Assembly (NCBI RefSeq): GCF_020194175.1
Contig: NZ_JADYVX010000002.1
Location: forward strand, 186,001 to 250,000
Length of the DNA: 64,000 bases
Direction of reading: 5' to 3'
From: Bradyrhizobium sp. BRP22
GTDB lineage: Bacteria; Pseudomonadota; Alphaproteobacteria; Rhizobiales; Xanthobacteraceae
Each line of letters opens with the position of its first letter. Position 1 is the first letter of the stretch. Under the pieces are notes generated by a model that did no database searches, was not told the DNA's origin, and saw only the letters and a list, made by a program, of their open reading frames with translations. The translations under genes and the position numbers were made by a program. Shown piece by piece: positions 26,970 through 35,007 of the stretch.

Positions 26970-27173
26970 ATGAACGAGCGCAGTCGCGATCCGGGAACTC
27001 CCGTCAAGCGCGTCGAGCCGAACGGCGTCGAGCCCGAATTCTCGGAGGATGATCTTCAAAGACAGCAATTCGGGCCACGCGGAGTGCCTGGAAAACCAGA
27101 CCCGGCGACGATGACGCCGCAACGGGCCAAGAAGACGCCAAAGAATGCCGATCCTGGCGGTCACACCGCCTGA
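26970..27173 (+). CDS. small hydrophilic hypothetical protein (67 aa)
   Basis: A 67-aa charged, proline- and glycine-rich protein (RDPGTPVKRVEPNGVEPEFS, GPRGVPGKPDPATMTPQRAKK) without hydrophobic segments; probably disordered. ATG 26970; in-frame ATG 26958 also possible. It ends 17 bp before the orphan nuoB gene, so co-transcription is possible. No known family. Confidence 0.5.
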   Translation: MNERSRDPGTPVKRVEPNGVEPEFSEDDLQRQQFGPRGVPGKPDPATMTPQRAKKTPKNADPGGHTA

Positions 27174-27190
27174 GCTGAGCGAGACCGCCC

Positions 27191-27694
27191 ATGCTGGATC
27201 CGCGGCCAATGTTGCAAAACGTAGAACATGACCTCAGCGATCGCGGCTACTTCGTCGCGCCGCTCGATGACCTCGTGACATGGGCGAGATCGGGGTCGCT
27301 GATGTGGATGACGTTTGGCCTGGCCTGTTGCGCCATCGAGCAGATGCAGGTGTCGATGCCGCGCTACGACATCGAGCGCTTCGGCGCCGCGCCACGCGCC
27401 TCGCCCCGGCAATCCGATGTCATGATCGTCTCGGGAACCCTGTGCAACAAGATGGCTCCCGCCTTGCGCAAGGTCTACGACCAGATGCCGGAGCCGCGCT
27501 ACGTGATTTCGATGGGCTCCTGCGCCAACGGCGGCGGCTATTATCACTATTCCTATTCGGTCGTGCGCGGCTGCGACCGCATCGTTCCAGTGGACATCTA
27601 CGTTCCCGGATGTCCACCGACCGCAGAAGCCCTGCTCTACGGCATCATGCTCTTGCAAAAGAAAATCCGGCGCACCGGCACGATCGAACGATGA
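27191..27694 (+). CDS. nuoB: solitary NADH-quinone oxidoreductase subunit B
   Basis: A 167-aa NuoB-type protein. The ligands of cluster N2 are all present: tandem Cys in [12 protein letters not shown], one in [11 protein letters not shown] (a conserved but not always liganding position), [29 protein letters not shown] and [16 protein letters not shown]. Nothing else of complex I is next to it; genus members normally carry nuoB within a complete nuo operon. This copy is thus an extra, detached paralogue, whose partner is unknown. It could be a spare complex I subunit or serve another [NiFe]-hydrogenase-like complex. Confidence 0.93.
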   Translation: MLDPRPMLQNVEHDLSDRGYFVAPLDDLVTWARSGSLMWMTFGLACCAIEQMQVSMPRYDIERFGAAPRASPRQSDVMIVSGTLCNKMAPALRKVYDQMPEPRYVISMGSCANGGGYYHYSYSVVRGCDRIVPVDIYVPGCPPTAEALLYGIMLLQKKIRRTGTIER

Positions 27695-27706
27695 TGGCCA
27701 ATCGGC

Positions 27707-27792
27707 CGTAGGACGGTAGAGCGAAGCGAAACCCATCAAAGCCCCTTCAAACATCTTCATGATGGGTTTCGCCTCGCTCCACTCATCCTACG
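27707..27792. repeat. CGTAGGA..GAAACCCATC inverted repeat
   Basis: CGTAGGACGGTAGAGCGAAG then CGAAACCCATC is mirrored by GATGGGTTTCGCCTCGCTCC then ACTCATCCTACG, a ~86-bp palindrome directly after nuoB. A half copy lies at 31910-31942. It may work as a bidirectional terminator. Confidence 0.75.
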
Positions 27793-28105
27793 AATTGCCA
27801 TGAATGGGAACGGGGCCCGGTGTGCCTAGGAGACCGAGCCCCATAACCTCAACAACCTGGCCGCCAAGCTGTTCGGCTACATTCGCACTCTAGCGCGGCG
27901 GGCCTATCCTGTATTGATCTGCCGCAACTGTGGCGAGCGTTTCGCCACGTGGTGAATCGCGCGAGAGCGTCGATCCCGATCCGATTCCAGCGTCGGCAGC
28001 GTCGCGCGACTTTGTCTTGCTGTTGCCGCGTCCTGTCCGAATATGCTCCGATACGAACGAGAAGACTCGCGCGAATTTCGGTTCAGCCGATGGGAATTGT
28101 GGGCG
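27793..28105. other. gene-free stretch before chrA
   Basis: About 310 bp. One frame (from about 27840 to a TGA near 27953) reads NLNNLAAKLFGYIRTLARRA then YPVLICRNCGERFATW, a CxxC-bearing fragment with no proper start, which may be the tail of a lost gene. Otherwise nothing recognised; the chrA promoter must lie near its right end. Confidence 0.4.
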
Positions 28106-29332
28106 ATGAACACTGAGCGGATATCAGATGGCGGAGCAAAGCCTCCGCGCACAGGCTCGCCGCTCGAAGTGCTCCTGGTCTTTCTCGAGCTCGGGCTGAC
28201 GTCGTTCGGCGGCCCCATCGCCCATATCGGTTATTTCCGCAGCGAGTTCGTCGAGCGCCGCAAATGGCTCGACGAGCAATCCTATGCGGACCTCGTGGCG
28301 CTCTGCCAGTTCCTGCCTGGCCCCGCCAGCAGCCAGGTCGGATTTTCGCTCGGATTGATGCGTGCCGGCTATCCCGGTGCGCTGGCGGCCTGGACGGGAT
28401 TCACGCTGCCATCAGCCATCGCACTCGTGCTGTTTGCCTATAGCGCCAGCGCATTGAGCGGACCCGTCGGAACGGGACTGGTACACGGCCTGAAACTCGT
28501 GGCGGTCGCGATCGTCGCGCAGGCGGTGTGGGGTATGGCGCGGACGCTGTGTCCTGACCGGGAGCGCGCCACGATCGCGACGATCGCCGCGCTCATCATC
28601 CTGTTCAGCACGTCATCGGTGGCGCAGATCGGTGCCATCCTGCTCGGCGGCGTTGCCGGCTTGTGGCTCTGCCGCGCCGCGCAGCCGAGCGGGCAAAGCC
28701 ATTTCGCCGTGCCGGTCTCGCGCGCCGCAGCGCTCACCATGCTCGCAGCCTTCCTGATCCTGCTCGTCGGCCTGCCGATCCTGATCCGGCTATGGCCGTC
28801 TTCGGGCCTCGCCTTGTTCGACGCGTTCTATCGCTCCGGTGCCCTCGTGTTTGGCGGCGGCCACGTGGTGCTGCCGCTGCTGCGCGAGGCGGTGGTTACG
28901 CCGGGCTGGGTCGGCGACGACGTGTTTCTGACCGGCTATGGCGCGGCACAGGCCGTCCCCGGACCGCTCTTCACCTTCGCCGCCTATCTCGGCGCCGTCG
29001 TCAACACGTCGCCGCACGGCATCGCCGGCGCCGTCATCGGCTTGCTCGGCATATTCCTTCCGGGCGTCCTGATCCTGTTGGCGGCGCTGCCGTACTGGGA
29101 CAGTTTTCGCAAACGCGCCGGCGCCCAGGCGATGATGCGCGGAGTCAACGCCGCCGTCGTCGGCATCCTCGGCGCGGCGCTCTACAATCCGGTATGGACC
29201 AGCACGGTCAAGACTTCAGCAGATTTTGCCATCGCCCTCGTCGGCTTTGTGCTGCTCATGGCCTGGCGCGCACCTCCGCTCGTGGTCGTCGCCTTCAGTG
29301 CAATCGCGGGAATGGGCGCGGCGATACTGTGA
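28106..29332 (+). CDS. chrA: chromate efflux transporter ChrA
   Basis: A 408-aa polytopic membrane protein with two CHR domains. The first starts FLELGLTSFGGPIAHIGYFR and includes LCQFLPGPASSQVGFSLG; the second has GALVFGGGHVVLPLLREAVV and GYGAAQAVPGPLFTFAAYLG. ChrA expels chromate from the cytoplasm, driven by the membrane potential; sulfate-related anions may be natural substrates. ATG 28106 fits the family; an upstream ATG (28043) would add an unlikely charged extension. No chrB regulator is seen. Confidence 0.92.
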   Translation: MNTERISDGGAKPPRTGSPLEVLLVFLELGLTSFGGPIAHIGYFRSEFVERRKWLDEQSYADLVALCQFLPGPASSQVGFSLGLMRAGYPGALAAWTGFTLPSAIALVLFAYSASALSGPVGTGLVHGLKLVAVAIVAQAVWGMARTLCPDRERATIATIAALIILFSTSSVAQIGAILLGGVAGLWLCRAAQPSGQSHFAVPVSRAAALTMLAAFLILLVGLPILIRLWPSSGLALFDAFYRSGALVFGGGHVVLPLLREAVVTPGWVGDDVFLTGYGAAQAVPGPLFTFAAYLGAVVNTSPHGIAGAVIGLLGIFLPGVLILLAALPYWDSFRKRAGAQAMMRGVNAAVVGILGAALYNPVWTSTVKTSADFAIALVGFVLLMAWRAPPLVVVAFSAIAGMGAAIL

Positions 29333-29637
29333 GCTTCCGTCAGCCGGCCGAACTCGCACTTGCATGTTCCGTACCTCGACCAGTGTTTTCCCGGATAGGA
29401 TCCCGATCGCCCTCGTGTTTTAAAATATGACGTTCATGTAGGCATATTCACGTGCGCCCGGCAGCCGACGCTGCCGGGCTATTCGTTTGGATGCATCAAA
29501 TAGTCTAATTTGGAGAGCCGTGAGATACGTGCGCTGCTATGTCGAAGCGGCGAATTTTCGATCGCACCAGTTGCGAGTTCGCGCGAGGATCGATAATCTA
29601 TAGTTGTATTTTGACTAGTAAATTTGAGAAAGACAAG
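29333..29637. other. AT-richer intergenic stretch
   Basis: About 305 bp with no convincing gene. Base composition falls below the surrounding genes (e.g. around 29570-29637), as in the hydrolase gene that follows, which suggests the stretch came with it. An in-frame ATG at 29539 exists but lacks a matching ribosome site. Confidence 0.45.
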
Positions 29638-31014
29638 ATGTTTTCGCAGCGCATTCTTCGGCTTCTAACCGGCCTGCTCTGTCTGTTCACTTTCGCCGGA
29701 GGGGAGAACGATGCTCGCGCCGAAGGCACCGAAAATTCTCACTACGCCCGAAGAGAAGACCGGAGCAAAACGGTTATTGTGTTCGTTCACGGGTGGACAG
29801 GCAATGCTGTACAGACATGGACCAATCCCAAGACTGGAGCTTATTGGCCCGACCTGCTGAGGACCGATCCGGCATTTGCCGGCATGAATATCTACGTACT
29901 CGAATATCCTGCAGCCAAGACCGCGGGCGGCTTGACTATCACCGATATCTCGGAAGCTCTTTACGCACGACTCGTTGCAGATCAGATCATGTCGTACGAC
30001 AAGGTAATCTTTTTGGCGCATAGCTTGGGTGGACTGACAGTTCGTCAAATGCTCCTGGCTCAGAGAGACTTAGCAGAAAAGGTATCGTTTCTCTTCTTCT
30101 TCGGTACCCCGACCGAAGGAAGTGACTTGGCAAGGATCGGCCAGTACCTTTCACACGACCCTGTCATCCCTCCCCTTACTCCGATCGACAGGCCCGTGGA
30201 CGCCTACCTTTCGGTGATGATGCGTTTATGGGGCGCGGCCAGATTTCCATTCAAGACCTATTGCTCTTTCGAGAGGCAACGGACGAAAGGGGTCTTCATC
30301 GTCTCAGAACTCAGTGCGACTCGCTTATGTACCGAGCAAGGCCCTCCCATCAACGAAACGCACGAAAACATGGTCAAACCAGCCGATACTCGCGCCGATT
30401 CATACATAGCCCTCCGAAATGTTCTGCCGCAATACAACAAGCCGCGCGGGCCAGGTGTCGAAACCGTTGACGTCAAACGAACGATAGACGCATCGAGAAT
30501 CAAATGTGGTGCGCGCGGTGAAAAAGTCGACGAAGTCGACATTGTCGACGAGCTCCATTTTGTTGACTCGCCGCCGAGCCAATATCTCGCGCGAGCTGAA
30601 GAAATGCCCGGCGAAACAGTTCGTGTGCACGATCTCATCAGCGATAGCGAGCCGCCTCCAGATATTTATGAATCCGGACGTATCAGGTATTTCAAAGTAA
30701 AGGTTACCGTTAAGGACGACTACGCGAAGGTGAGATACGCTTGGAGGAATGCGCACTCCGGCGATGAAATCGAGGTCTGGGCTCGTCCTCGAGCGCTGCT
30801 TCGGGACTTCAGCGCAACTCTTAAGCTCCCCCCCGGCGTGGACGTGCGGCCCAAGTCAATACGGCCGCAGGAGGCTGCCTGCGAATGGACAGACCAAAAC
30901 AAGACGATTTCCTGCACCAAGGTCAACAGCCGGGACGAGCCGATCGTCGTTACATGGGATTGGGACGCTTGGAAGTCCTGCAAGACGCAAAAAAACAACC
31001 GGCAAAAAAAATAG
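29638..31014 (+). CDS. secreted alpha/beta hydrolase with C-terminal beta domain
   Basis: A 458-aa exported protein: signal peptide (LRLLTGLLCLFTFAGGENDARAE). Residues ~40-260 form an alpha/beta hydrolase: VIVFVHGWTGNAVQTW (oxyanion HG) and FLAHSLGGLTVRQM (nucleophile GxSxG, HSLGG); HENMVKP may hold the catalytic His. The C-terminal ~190 residues are Asp/Lys-rich, beta-like (VRHDLISDSEPPPD.., VEVWARPRALL..) and unassigned. Related to lipase/PGAP1-like esterases. Codon use is clearly AT-richer than neighbours (e.g. GAAAATTCTCACTACGCC), a sign of transfer. GAGAAAGA lies before ATG 29638. Confidence 0.78.
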   Translation: MFSQRILRLLTGLLCLFTFAGGENDARAEGTENSHYARREDRSKTVIVFVHGWTGNAVQTWTNPKTGAYWPDLLRTDPAFAGMNIYVLEYPAAKTAGGLTITDISEALYARLVADQIMSYDKVIFLAHSLGGLTVRQMLLAQRDLAEKVSFLFFFGTPTEGSDLARIGQYLSHDPVIPPLTPIDRPVDAYLSVMMRLWGAARFPFKTYCSFERQRTKGVFIVSELSATRLCTEQGPPINETHENMVKPADTRADSYIALRNVLPQYNKPRGPGVETVDVKRTIDASRIKCGARGEKVDEVDIVDELHFVDSPPSQYLARAEEMPGETVRVHDLISDSEPPPDIYESGRIRYFKVKVTVKDDYAKVRYAWRNAHSGDEIEVWARPRALLRDFSATLKLPPGVDVRPKSIRPQEAACEWTDQNKTISCTKVNSRDEPIVVTWDWDAWKSCKTQKNNRQKK

Positions 31015-31032
31015 GCGCAATCTCTTGCGCCT
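31013..31032 (+). terminator. hairpin after the alpha/beta hydrolase
   Basis: AGGCGCAA-TCTC-TTGCGCCT is a perfect 8-bp stem with a 4-nt loop, overlapping the TAG stop codon. No U-tract follows, so it may be a Rho-dependent or weak terminator, or protect the mRNA end. Confidence 0.5.
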
Positions 31033-31320
31033 AACTAAAGAACTTCTGCGGACTTGCGAGTCTTCGTCGCGTTCGTCCGACGGCGTTAGCCGCAGTGCGC
31101 GCTGGAGACCGACATCCGACAGCTCCTTTCCAAAGAGGAACAAACGCTTCGACGAATACAACTCGCCTCTTCTATATAGGCATCGATTTGGCGGGCGGAA
31201 GGCCCAGTCACCCGGCCGTGATTATATGAGACAACCATTTGTTGACGCTGTTTTTTTGGCTCACACTCTGGATTTCTCTTGTCGTCAAAGCGACGATGGA
31301 GGTCGTAGAGCGGCCTCGTT
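31033..31320. other. gene-free stretch
   Basis: Nearly 290 bp with no supported gene on either strand; composition is intermediate between the AT-richer hydrolase gene and the GC-rich genes that follow. No repeat recognised. Confidence 0.4.
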
Positions 31321-31764
31321 TTAGGCCGCCTTCTGCAGCGGATACGTCTGCAGACGCCGCGCCGATAGCGCACAACCGCAATCATGCACGGTGCTCTGCT
31401 CGATAACGAAGCGGCGCTTCTCCAGCAGGGCGCGAAGGTTTTGGTTCGCTCCCAGCTTCTGGGCCTCGACCCACACCACCAGCACGCCGCTGGGGCTCAG
31501 GCAATTCACCAGCCAATCCAGCGTGGCCTCGAGCGTGCGCAGCGGTCGTCGGCGCCAGTCGACGAGCGCGACGTCGTACTGACCGGCCGGACGCCCGCAA
31601 TTGCCGGTCGCGGCCGCGCGCGAATAGCCGCGTCGCTGCAGCTCCAGCATCAATTCGAAGCTCTTGGAGCCGGCGACGACGATGCGGTGCTGTGTGGAGC
31701 AGCGCGCCAGTTGGATCATCGGATCAACGATCCTGTCGCCAGTGCCGACCTGAAGGGAAGACAT
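31321..31764 (-). CDS. methyltransferase-like hypothetical protein (147 aa)
   Basis: A 147-aa cytoplasmic protein. Its layout echoes a class I SAM-methyltransferase core: HRIVVAGSKSFELMLELQRRGY (strand, Ser-rich loop, helix), YDVALVDWRR (acidic strand end), and LDWLVNCLSPSGVLVVWVEAQ. The glycine-rich SAM loop is missing, so it may not bind SAM. AGGTGA lies before ATG 31764. The C-terminal CGCALSARRLQTYPLQKAA is basic. Function unknown. Confidence 0.6.
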   Translation of the reverse strand: MSSLQVGTGDRIVDPMIQLARCSTQHRIVVAGSKSFELMLELQRRGYSRAAATGNCGRPAGQYDVALVDWRRRPLRTLEATLDWLVNCLSPSGVLVVWVEAQKLGANQNLRALLEKRRFVIEQSTVHDCGCALSARRLQTYPLQKAA

Positions 31765-31909
31765 GACATCACCTATTCCATTCGCTCGCGCCCCCAGTGT
31801 GTCGGGGCGCACCTTGCATGCGCGGAATATCTTCACAGCCGGATATGTTTTCGAGAGCGACGGACCTGCAGCCGTATATGAGCCGCATAGAGGCGTAACC
31901 GCGCCGCCC

Positions 31910-31942
31910 CGTAGGATGTGTAGAGCGAAAGCGAAACCCATC
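31910..31942. repeat. half copy of the CGTAGGA/GAAACCCATC repeat
   Basis: CCGTAGGATGTGTAGAGCGA then AAGCGAAACCCATC matches the left arm of the element at 27707-27792, without a right arm. A decayed or solo half-element. Confidence 0.6.
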
Positions 31943-32003
31943 ACGGCTGATCTTGCTCAAAGGCCGGTAGCTTCGCTCTCATGATAGGAAGCGCACTCAA
32001 CAG

Positions 32004-32133
32004 TATCCCCTCAGCCTGAGGAGGTTGCGCAGCAACCGTCTCGAAGGCCGAGGCCACCGGCGGGGCCTCATGGTTCTCCGAGCGATGCGCAGCATCGTCT
32101 CGAGACGCGCTGCGCGCTCCTCACCATGAGGGG
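32004..32133. repeat. GC-rich palindromic block, CCTCATGGTTC family
   Basis: GGCCTCATGGTTCTCCGAGC and CGCGCTCCTCACCATGAGGG form an imperfect inverted repeat; it is preceded by CTGAGGAGGTTGCGCAGCAA, CCGTCTCGAAGG, a related motif. Typical of dispersed intergenic palindromes in Bradyrhizobium. Confidence 0.55.
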
Positions 32134-32267
32134 CGACACAGGTGCCCTGGCGGCATACGCCACCCGTGACCATTAACCTCTTATCCACCATCGCGGCGGC
32201 CGTCCGCCGGTAACCAAGTCCCTTAACAGACCGTCAATCCGATCCCGACAAGTCTAGCGGCTTTCTT

Positions 32268-32274
32268 AAGGAGG
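32268..32274 (+). promoter_or_regulatory. consensus ribosome binding site (AAGGAGG)
   Basis: AAGGAGG, the full anti-SD complement, 7 nt before ATG 32282. It is stronger than for most genes in the window and is the chief evidence for the 36-aa open reading frame. Confidence 0.6.
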
Positions 32275-32281
32275 ATTGCCG

Positions 32282-32392
32282 ATGGAAATCTTTGCGCTTG
32301 AATTCGTGGGAATGGCGATGGTGGCGCTCTGCCTTGTCGTGCTCGCAATGCCTGCGGCACGCCGGCCGTCCAAGCACGCGCGTCACGAGTAA
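32282..32392 (+). CDS. tiny membrane protein (36 aa)
   Basis: A 36-aa protein with a single hydrophobic helix (FVGMAMVALCLVVLAMPA) and a basic tail (RRPSKHARHE). No family is recognised. It is supported by a consensus ribosome site at ideal spacing and a clean start and stop. It precedes rnd by 167 bp on the same strand. Likely an inner-membrane small protein; role unknown. Confidence 0.55.
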   Translation: MEIFALEFVGMAMVALCLVVLAMPAARRPSKHARHE

Positions 32393-32559
32393 GGCGGCGG
32401 CCCAACCACCGTTTTCGCGCCCCGCAACGCCCGTCTGGCGGTTCGCAGCCGGTTCCAAGCGGCTGGTCCTGACCCTATGCAAGGCCAGAATTGCAGCCAA
32501 GACCCTTGACATACCTGCACTTTCGGCAGAACGCGTGTCGGAAGCGTCATGGACTGTTC

Positions 32560-33714
32560 ATGGATCTGATTACCACCACCTGGGAACTGCAGGCGGCCTG
32601 CGACCGCTTGGCCGCTCACCCCGTCATCACCGTCGACACCGAGTTCCTGCGGGAGACGACCTACTATCCCCTGCTCTGCGTGCTGCAGATGGCGAGCCCG
32701 GACGAGGCCGTCGTGATCGATGCGCTCGCCCCCGGGATCGACCTGGCACCATTCTTCGAATTGATGGCCAATGAGAAGGTGCTGAAGGTCTTCCACGCCG
32801 CGCGGCAGGACATCGAGATCGTCTGGCACCGCGCCAACACCATTCCGCACCCGATCTTCGACACGCAAGTTGCGGCCATGGTGCTAGGCTATGGCGACAG
32901 CATCGCCTATGACCAGCTCGTCGAGCGCATCACCGGCCATCGGCCGGACAAGACCCACCGCTTCACCGACTGGTCGCGCCGGCCGCTCAGCGCCGAGCAG
33001 ATCCAGTACGCCGTCTCCGACGTCACTCATCTGCGCGACGTCTTCACCGCGCTCGATGCCGACCTGAGGAAGCGCGGCCGCAATGACTGGGTCAGCGAGG
33101 AGATGGAGATCCTGACCTCTCCCCGCACCTACGACTTCCACCCGGAGCGCGCCTGGGAACGGCTGAAGACCAGGGTGCGGAAGCCGCGCGAACTCGCGGT
33201 CCTGATCGAGGTCGCCGCGTGGCGCGAGCAGGAAGCGCAGAGCCGCGACGTGCCGCGCTCGCGCGTGCTGAAGGACGAGGCGGTCGGCGATATCGCAACC
33301 CACGCGCCGACGACGCTGGAGAAGCTTGCCAACCTGCGCTCGCTGCCGAAAGGATTCGAGCGCTCGAAATGGGGCACCGACATCATCGCCGCCGTGCAGC
33401 GCGGGCTCGCCCGCGATCTCGCCAAGCTGCCGAAGATCGAGAAGCCGCGCAACAACGCCAATGGCGCGGCGATCGTCGAGCTGTTGAAGGTGCTGCTCAG
33501 GATGACGTCGGAGCGCCATGCGGTCGCAAGCAAGGTGATCGCGACCGTCGACGATCTCGAGCAGATCGCGGCCGACGACCATGCCGATGTCGCCGCCCTG
33601 CACGGCTGGCGGCGCGAATTGTTCGGCGACTCGGCGCTCAAGCTCAAGCATGGCAGGCTCGCGCTTGCCATCGACAAGGGGCGCGTCGTCAAGGTCGAAC
33701 GCGCCAAGGAGTAG
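32560..33714 (+). CDS. rnd: ribonuclease D
   Basis: A 384-aa 3'-5' exoribonuclease. The DEDDy residues are visible: [13 protein letters not shown] (Asp, Glu), [12 protein letters not shown] (Asp), and [14 protein letters not shown] (Tyr, Asp), followed by an HRDC domain around residues 205-285 and a second helical HRDC-like part. It trims 3' ends of tRNA and other stable RNAs. ATG 32560 is preferred; the upstream in-frame start has an unlike extension. In relatives it is often next to aspS; here about 7.5 kb separates them. Confidence 0.95.
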   Translation: MDLITTTWELQAACDRLAAHPVITVDTEFLRETTYYPLLCVLQMASPDEAVVIDALAPGIDLAPFFELMANEKVLKVFHAARQDIEIVWHRANTIPHPIFDTQVAAMVLGYGDSIAYDQLVERITGHRPDKTHRFTDWSRRPLSAEQIQYAVSDVTHLRDVFTALDADLRKRGRNDWVSEEMEILTSPRTYDFHPERAWERLKTRVRKPRELAVLIEVAAWREQEAQSRDVPRSRVLKDEAVGDIATHAPTTLEKLANLRSLPKGFERSKWGTDIIAAVQRGLARDLAKLPKIEKPRNNANGAAIVELLKVLLRMTSERHAVASKVIATVDDLEQIAADDHADVAALHGWRRELFGDSALKLKHGRLALAIDKGRVVKVERAKE

Positions 33715-33740
33715 CGGGGTAGTTATCGGCTTGCGCAGAC

Positions 33741-33845
33741 CTAGAGCATTTTCGGTTCTGATCGAATCAGAACCGAAGCTCTAGATTCTTGTTTTTACGC
33801 GCTTTCTTCACGCGAACCGGTATCCACTTCGCTCGAAAACGCCCT
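33741..33845 (+). repeat. CTAG-bounded ~106-bp element, copy B
   Basis: CTAGAGCATTTTCGGTTCTG, ATCGAATCAGAACCGAAGCT-CTAG, then CGCGAACCGGTATCCACTTC and GCTCGAAAACGCCCTG; slightly decayed at its right end. It lies 27 bp after the rnd stop, so unlike the other copies it does not provide the stop codon. Confidence 0.85.
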
Positions 33846-33942
33846 GGCGCACTTATGTTGAAATTCCAGGTCGCAAGCAACACTTTGTGCATCTTCATCC
33901 CATAGGTTGCGGCATCATCCCTCTACACGGGACAAGAAACGC

Positions 33943-35007
33943 ATGCCGCACGACCTGGCCGGCAGCGCTGCGCCCATGCAGCGCAAGAAACTTGAAGACA
34001 CGCTCCGCCCTTCGTGGGGAGATTTGCGGGTGTTCCTGCTGTGCGCGCGGAACCGCAGCTTCAGCCGCGCCGCCGACGTCCTTGGCGTGCCGGCGACCGC
34101 AGTGATGCGCAAGATCGACAAACTCGAGGACGATCTCGGCTGCAACCTGTTTTCTCGCGATGAGGCGCAACTGGCGCTGACCGGCGAAGGACGGGCGCTG
34201 CTGTTCGACGTTGAGCAGATGGAACGTCTCAGCCTCAACGTGATCAGGCGCGCACGGGCGCCCGCGGAGGTGAGCGGCAGCGTGCGGATCGCGGTGACCG
34301 AAGGCCCCGGGAACTTCTGGGTATTGCCGCGGCTGATCACGTTCGAGCGGACCTACCGCAGCATCATCGTTGACCTGCGTTGCGTCTCCGACTGCGGCGA
34401 GGTTCCGCGGCAGGAGGCGGACATCTCGCTTCAGATCGAGCGGCCGAGCGATCCCGAACTGATCGCGACAAAGATCGGCCGGTTGCACATCCACGCCTTC
34501 GCCTCGAAAGCCTATCGCGATGCCCACGGCCTGCCGGCTTCGCTCGACGAGCTGAAGCACCACCGCATCGTCAAGCAGGATGGCGTGCCGCATGGTGAGG
34601 GCACCCTCAAGCGGATCCTCGGCGTGGATTCGCTGGAAGGCATCGTCGGCATCTCCACCAATTCCAGCGTGGCCGTGCTCTACGCCGTCGAACAGGGCGC
34701 GGGAATTGGCTTCCTGCCGAGCTCGGTGATAGCGCTCGGTGCGCCGCTGGTCGCGGTCGACCTCGGCGTCAACCATCATCTGGACCTATGGCTCTGCTAT
34801 CATCGCCAGTTCCGCCACTCCGACCGCCACAGGCTGATGATCGAATGGCTGAAGAGCATCTTCGATCCCAAGGTCTATGCCTGCTTCCGCGATGAATTCA
34901 TCCGTCCCGACGAATTGACACCGTTGATGGTGGGCTCGCGCGAGCATTTTGGATTGCAGAACTACGTCGCGCCGCAGCCCTTCCCGATCGAGACGACTAC
35001 CACTTGA
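33943..35007 (+). CDS. LysR family transcriptional regulator
   Basis: A 354-aa LysR-type regulator. The N-terminal winged helix is clear: LRVFLLCARNRSFSRAADVLGVPATAVMRKIDKLEDDLGCNLFSRDE (residues ~20-75). A ligand-binding domain follows (VRIAVTEGPGNFWVLPRL; GIGFLPSSVIALGAPLV). The C-terminal ~55 residues (RDEFIRPDELTPLMVGSREHFG) extend beyond the usual LysR length (~300). Inducer and target unknown. Start ATG 33943 or 33976. It overlaps the next, convergent gene by 11 bp. Confidence 0.9.
   Translation: MPHDLAGSAAPMQRKKLEDTLRPSWGDLRVFLLCARNRSFSRAADVLGVPATAVMRKIDKLEDDLGCNLFSRDEAQLALTGEGRALLFDVEQMERLSLNVIRRARAPAEVSGSVRIAVTEGPGNFWVLPRLITFERTYRSIIVDLRCVSDCGEVPRQEADISLQIERPSDPELIATKIGRLHIHAFASKAYRDAHGLPASLDELKHHRIVKQDGVPHGEGTLKRILGVDSLEGIVGISTNSSVAVLYAVEQGAGIGFLPSSVIALGAPLVAVDLGVNHHLDLWLCYHRQFRHSDRHRLMIEWLKSIFDPKVYACFRDEFIRPDELTPLMVGSREHFGLQNYVAPQPFPIETTTT

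Larger units (their letters stand above)
31765..32281. other. gene-free stretch with decayed repeats
   Basis: About 515 bp. It holds a half copy of the CGTAGGA repeat (31910-31942) and a palindromic GC-rich block around 32004-32133. No gene of normal size is supported. The strong ribosome site of the 36-aa gene sits at its right end (32268-32274). Confidence 0.55.

Noticed and set aside
27904..28218. 104-codon minus-strand frame before chrA
   Set aside because: It overlaps the chrA start on the other strand and matches no family.
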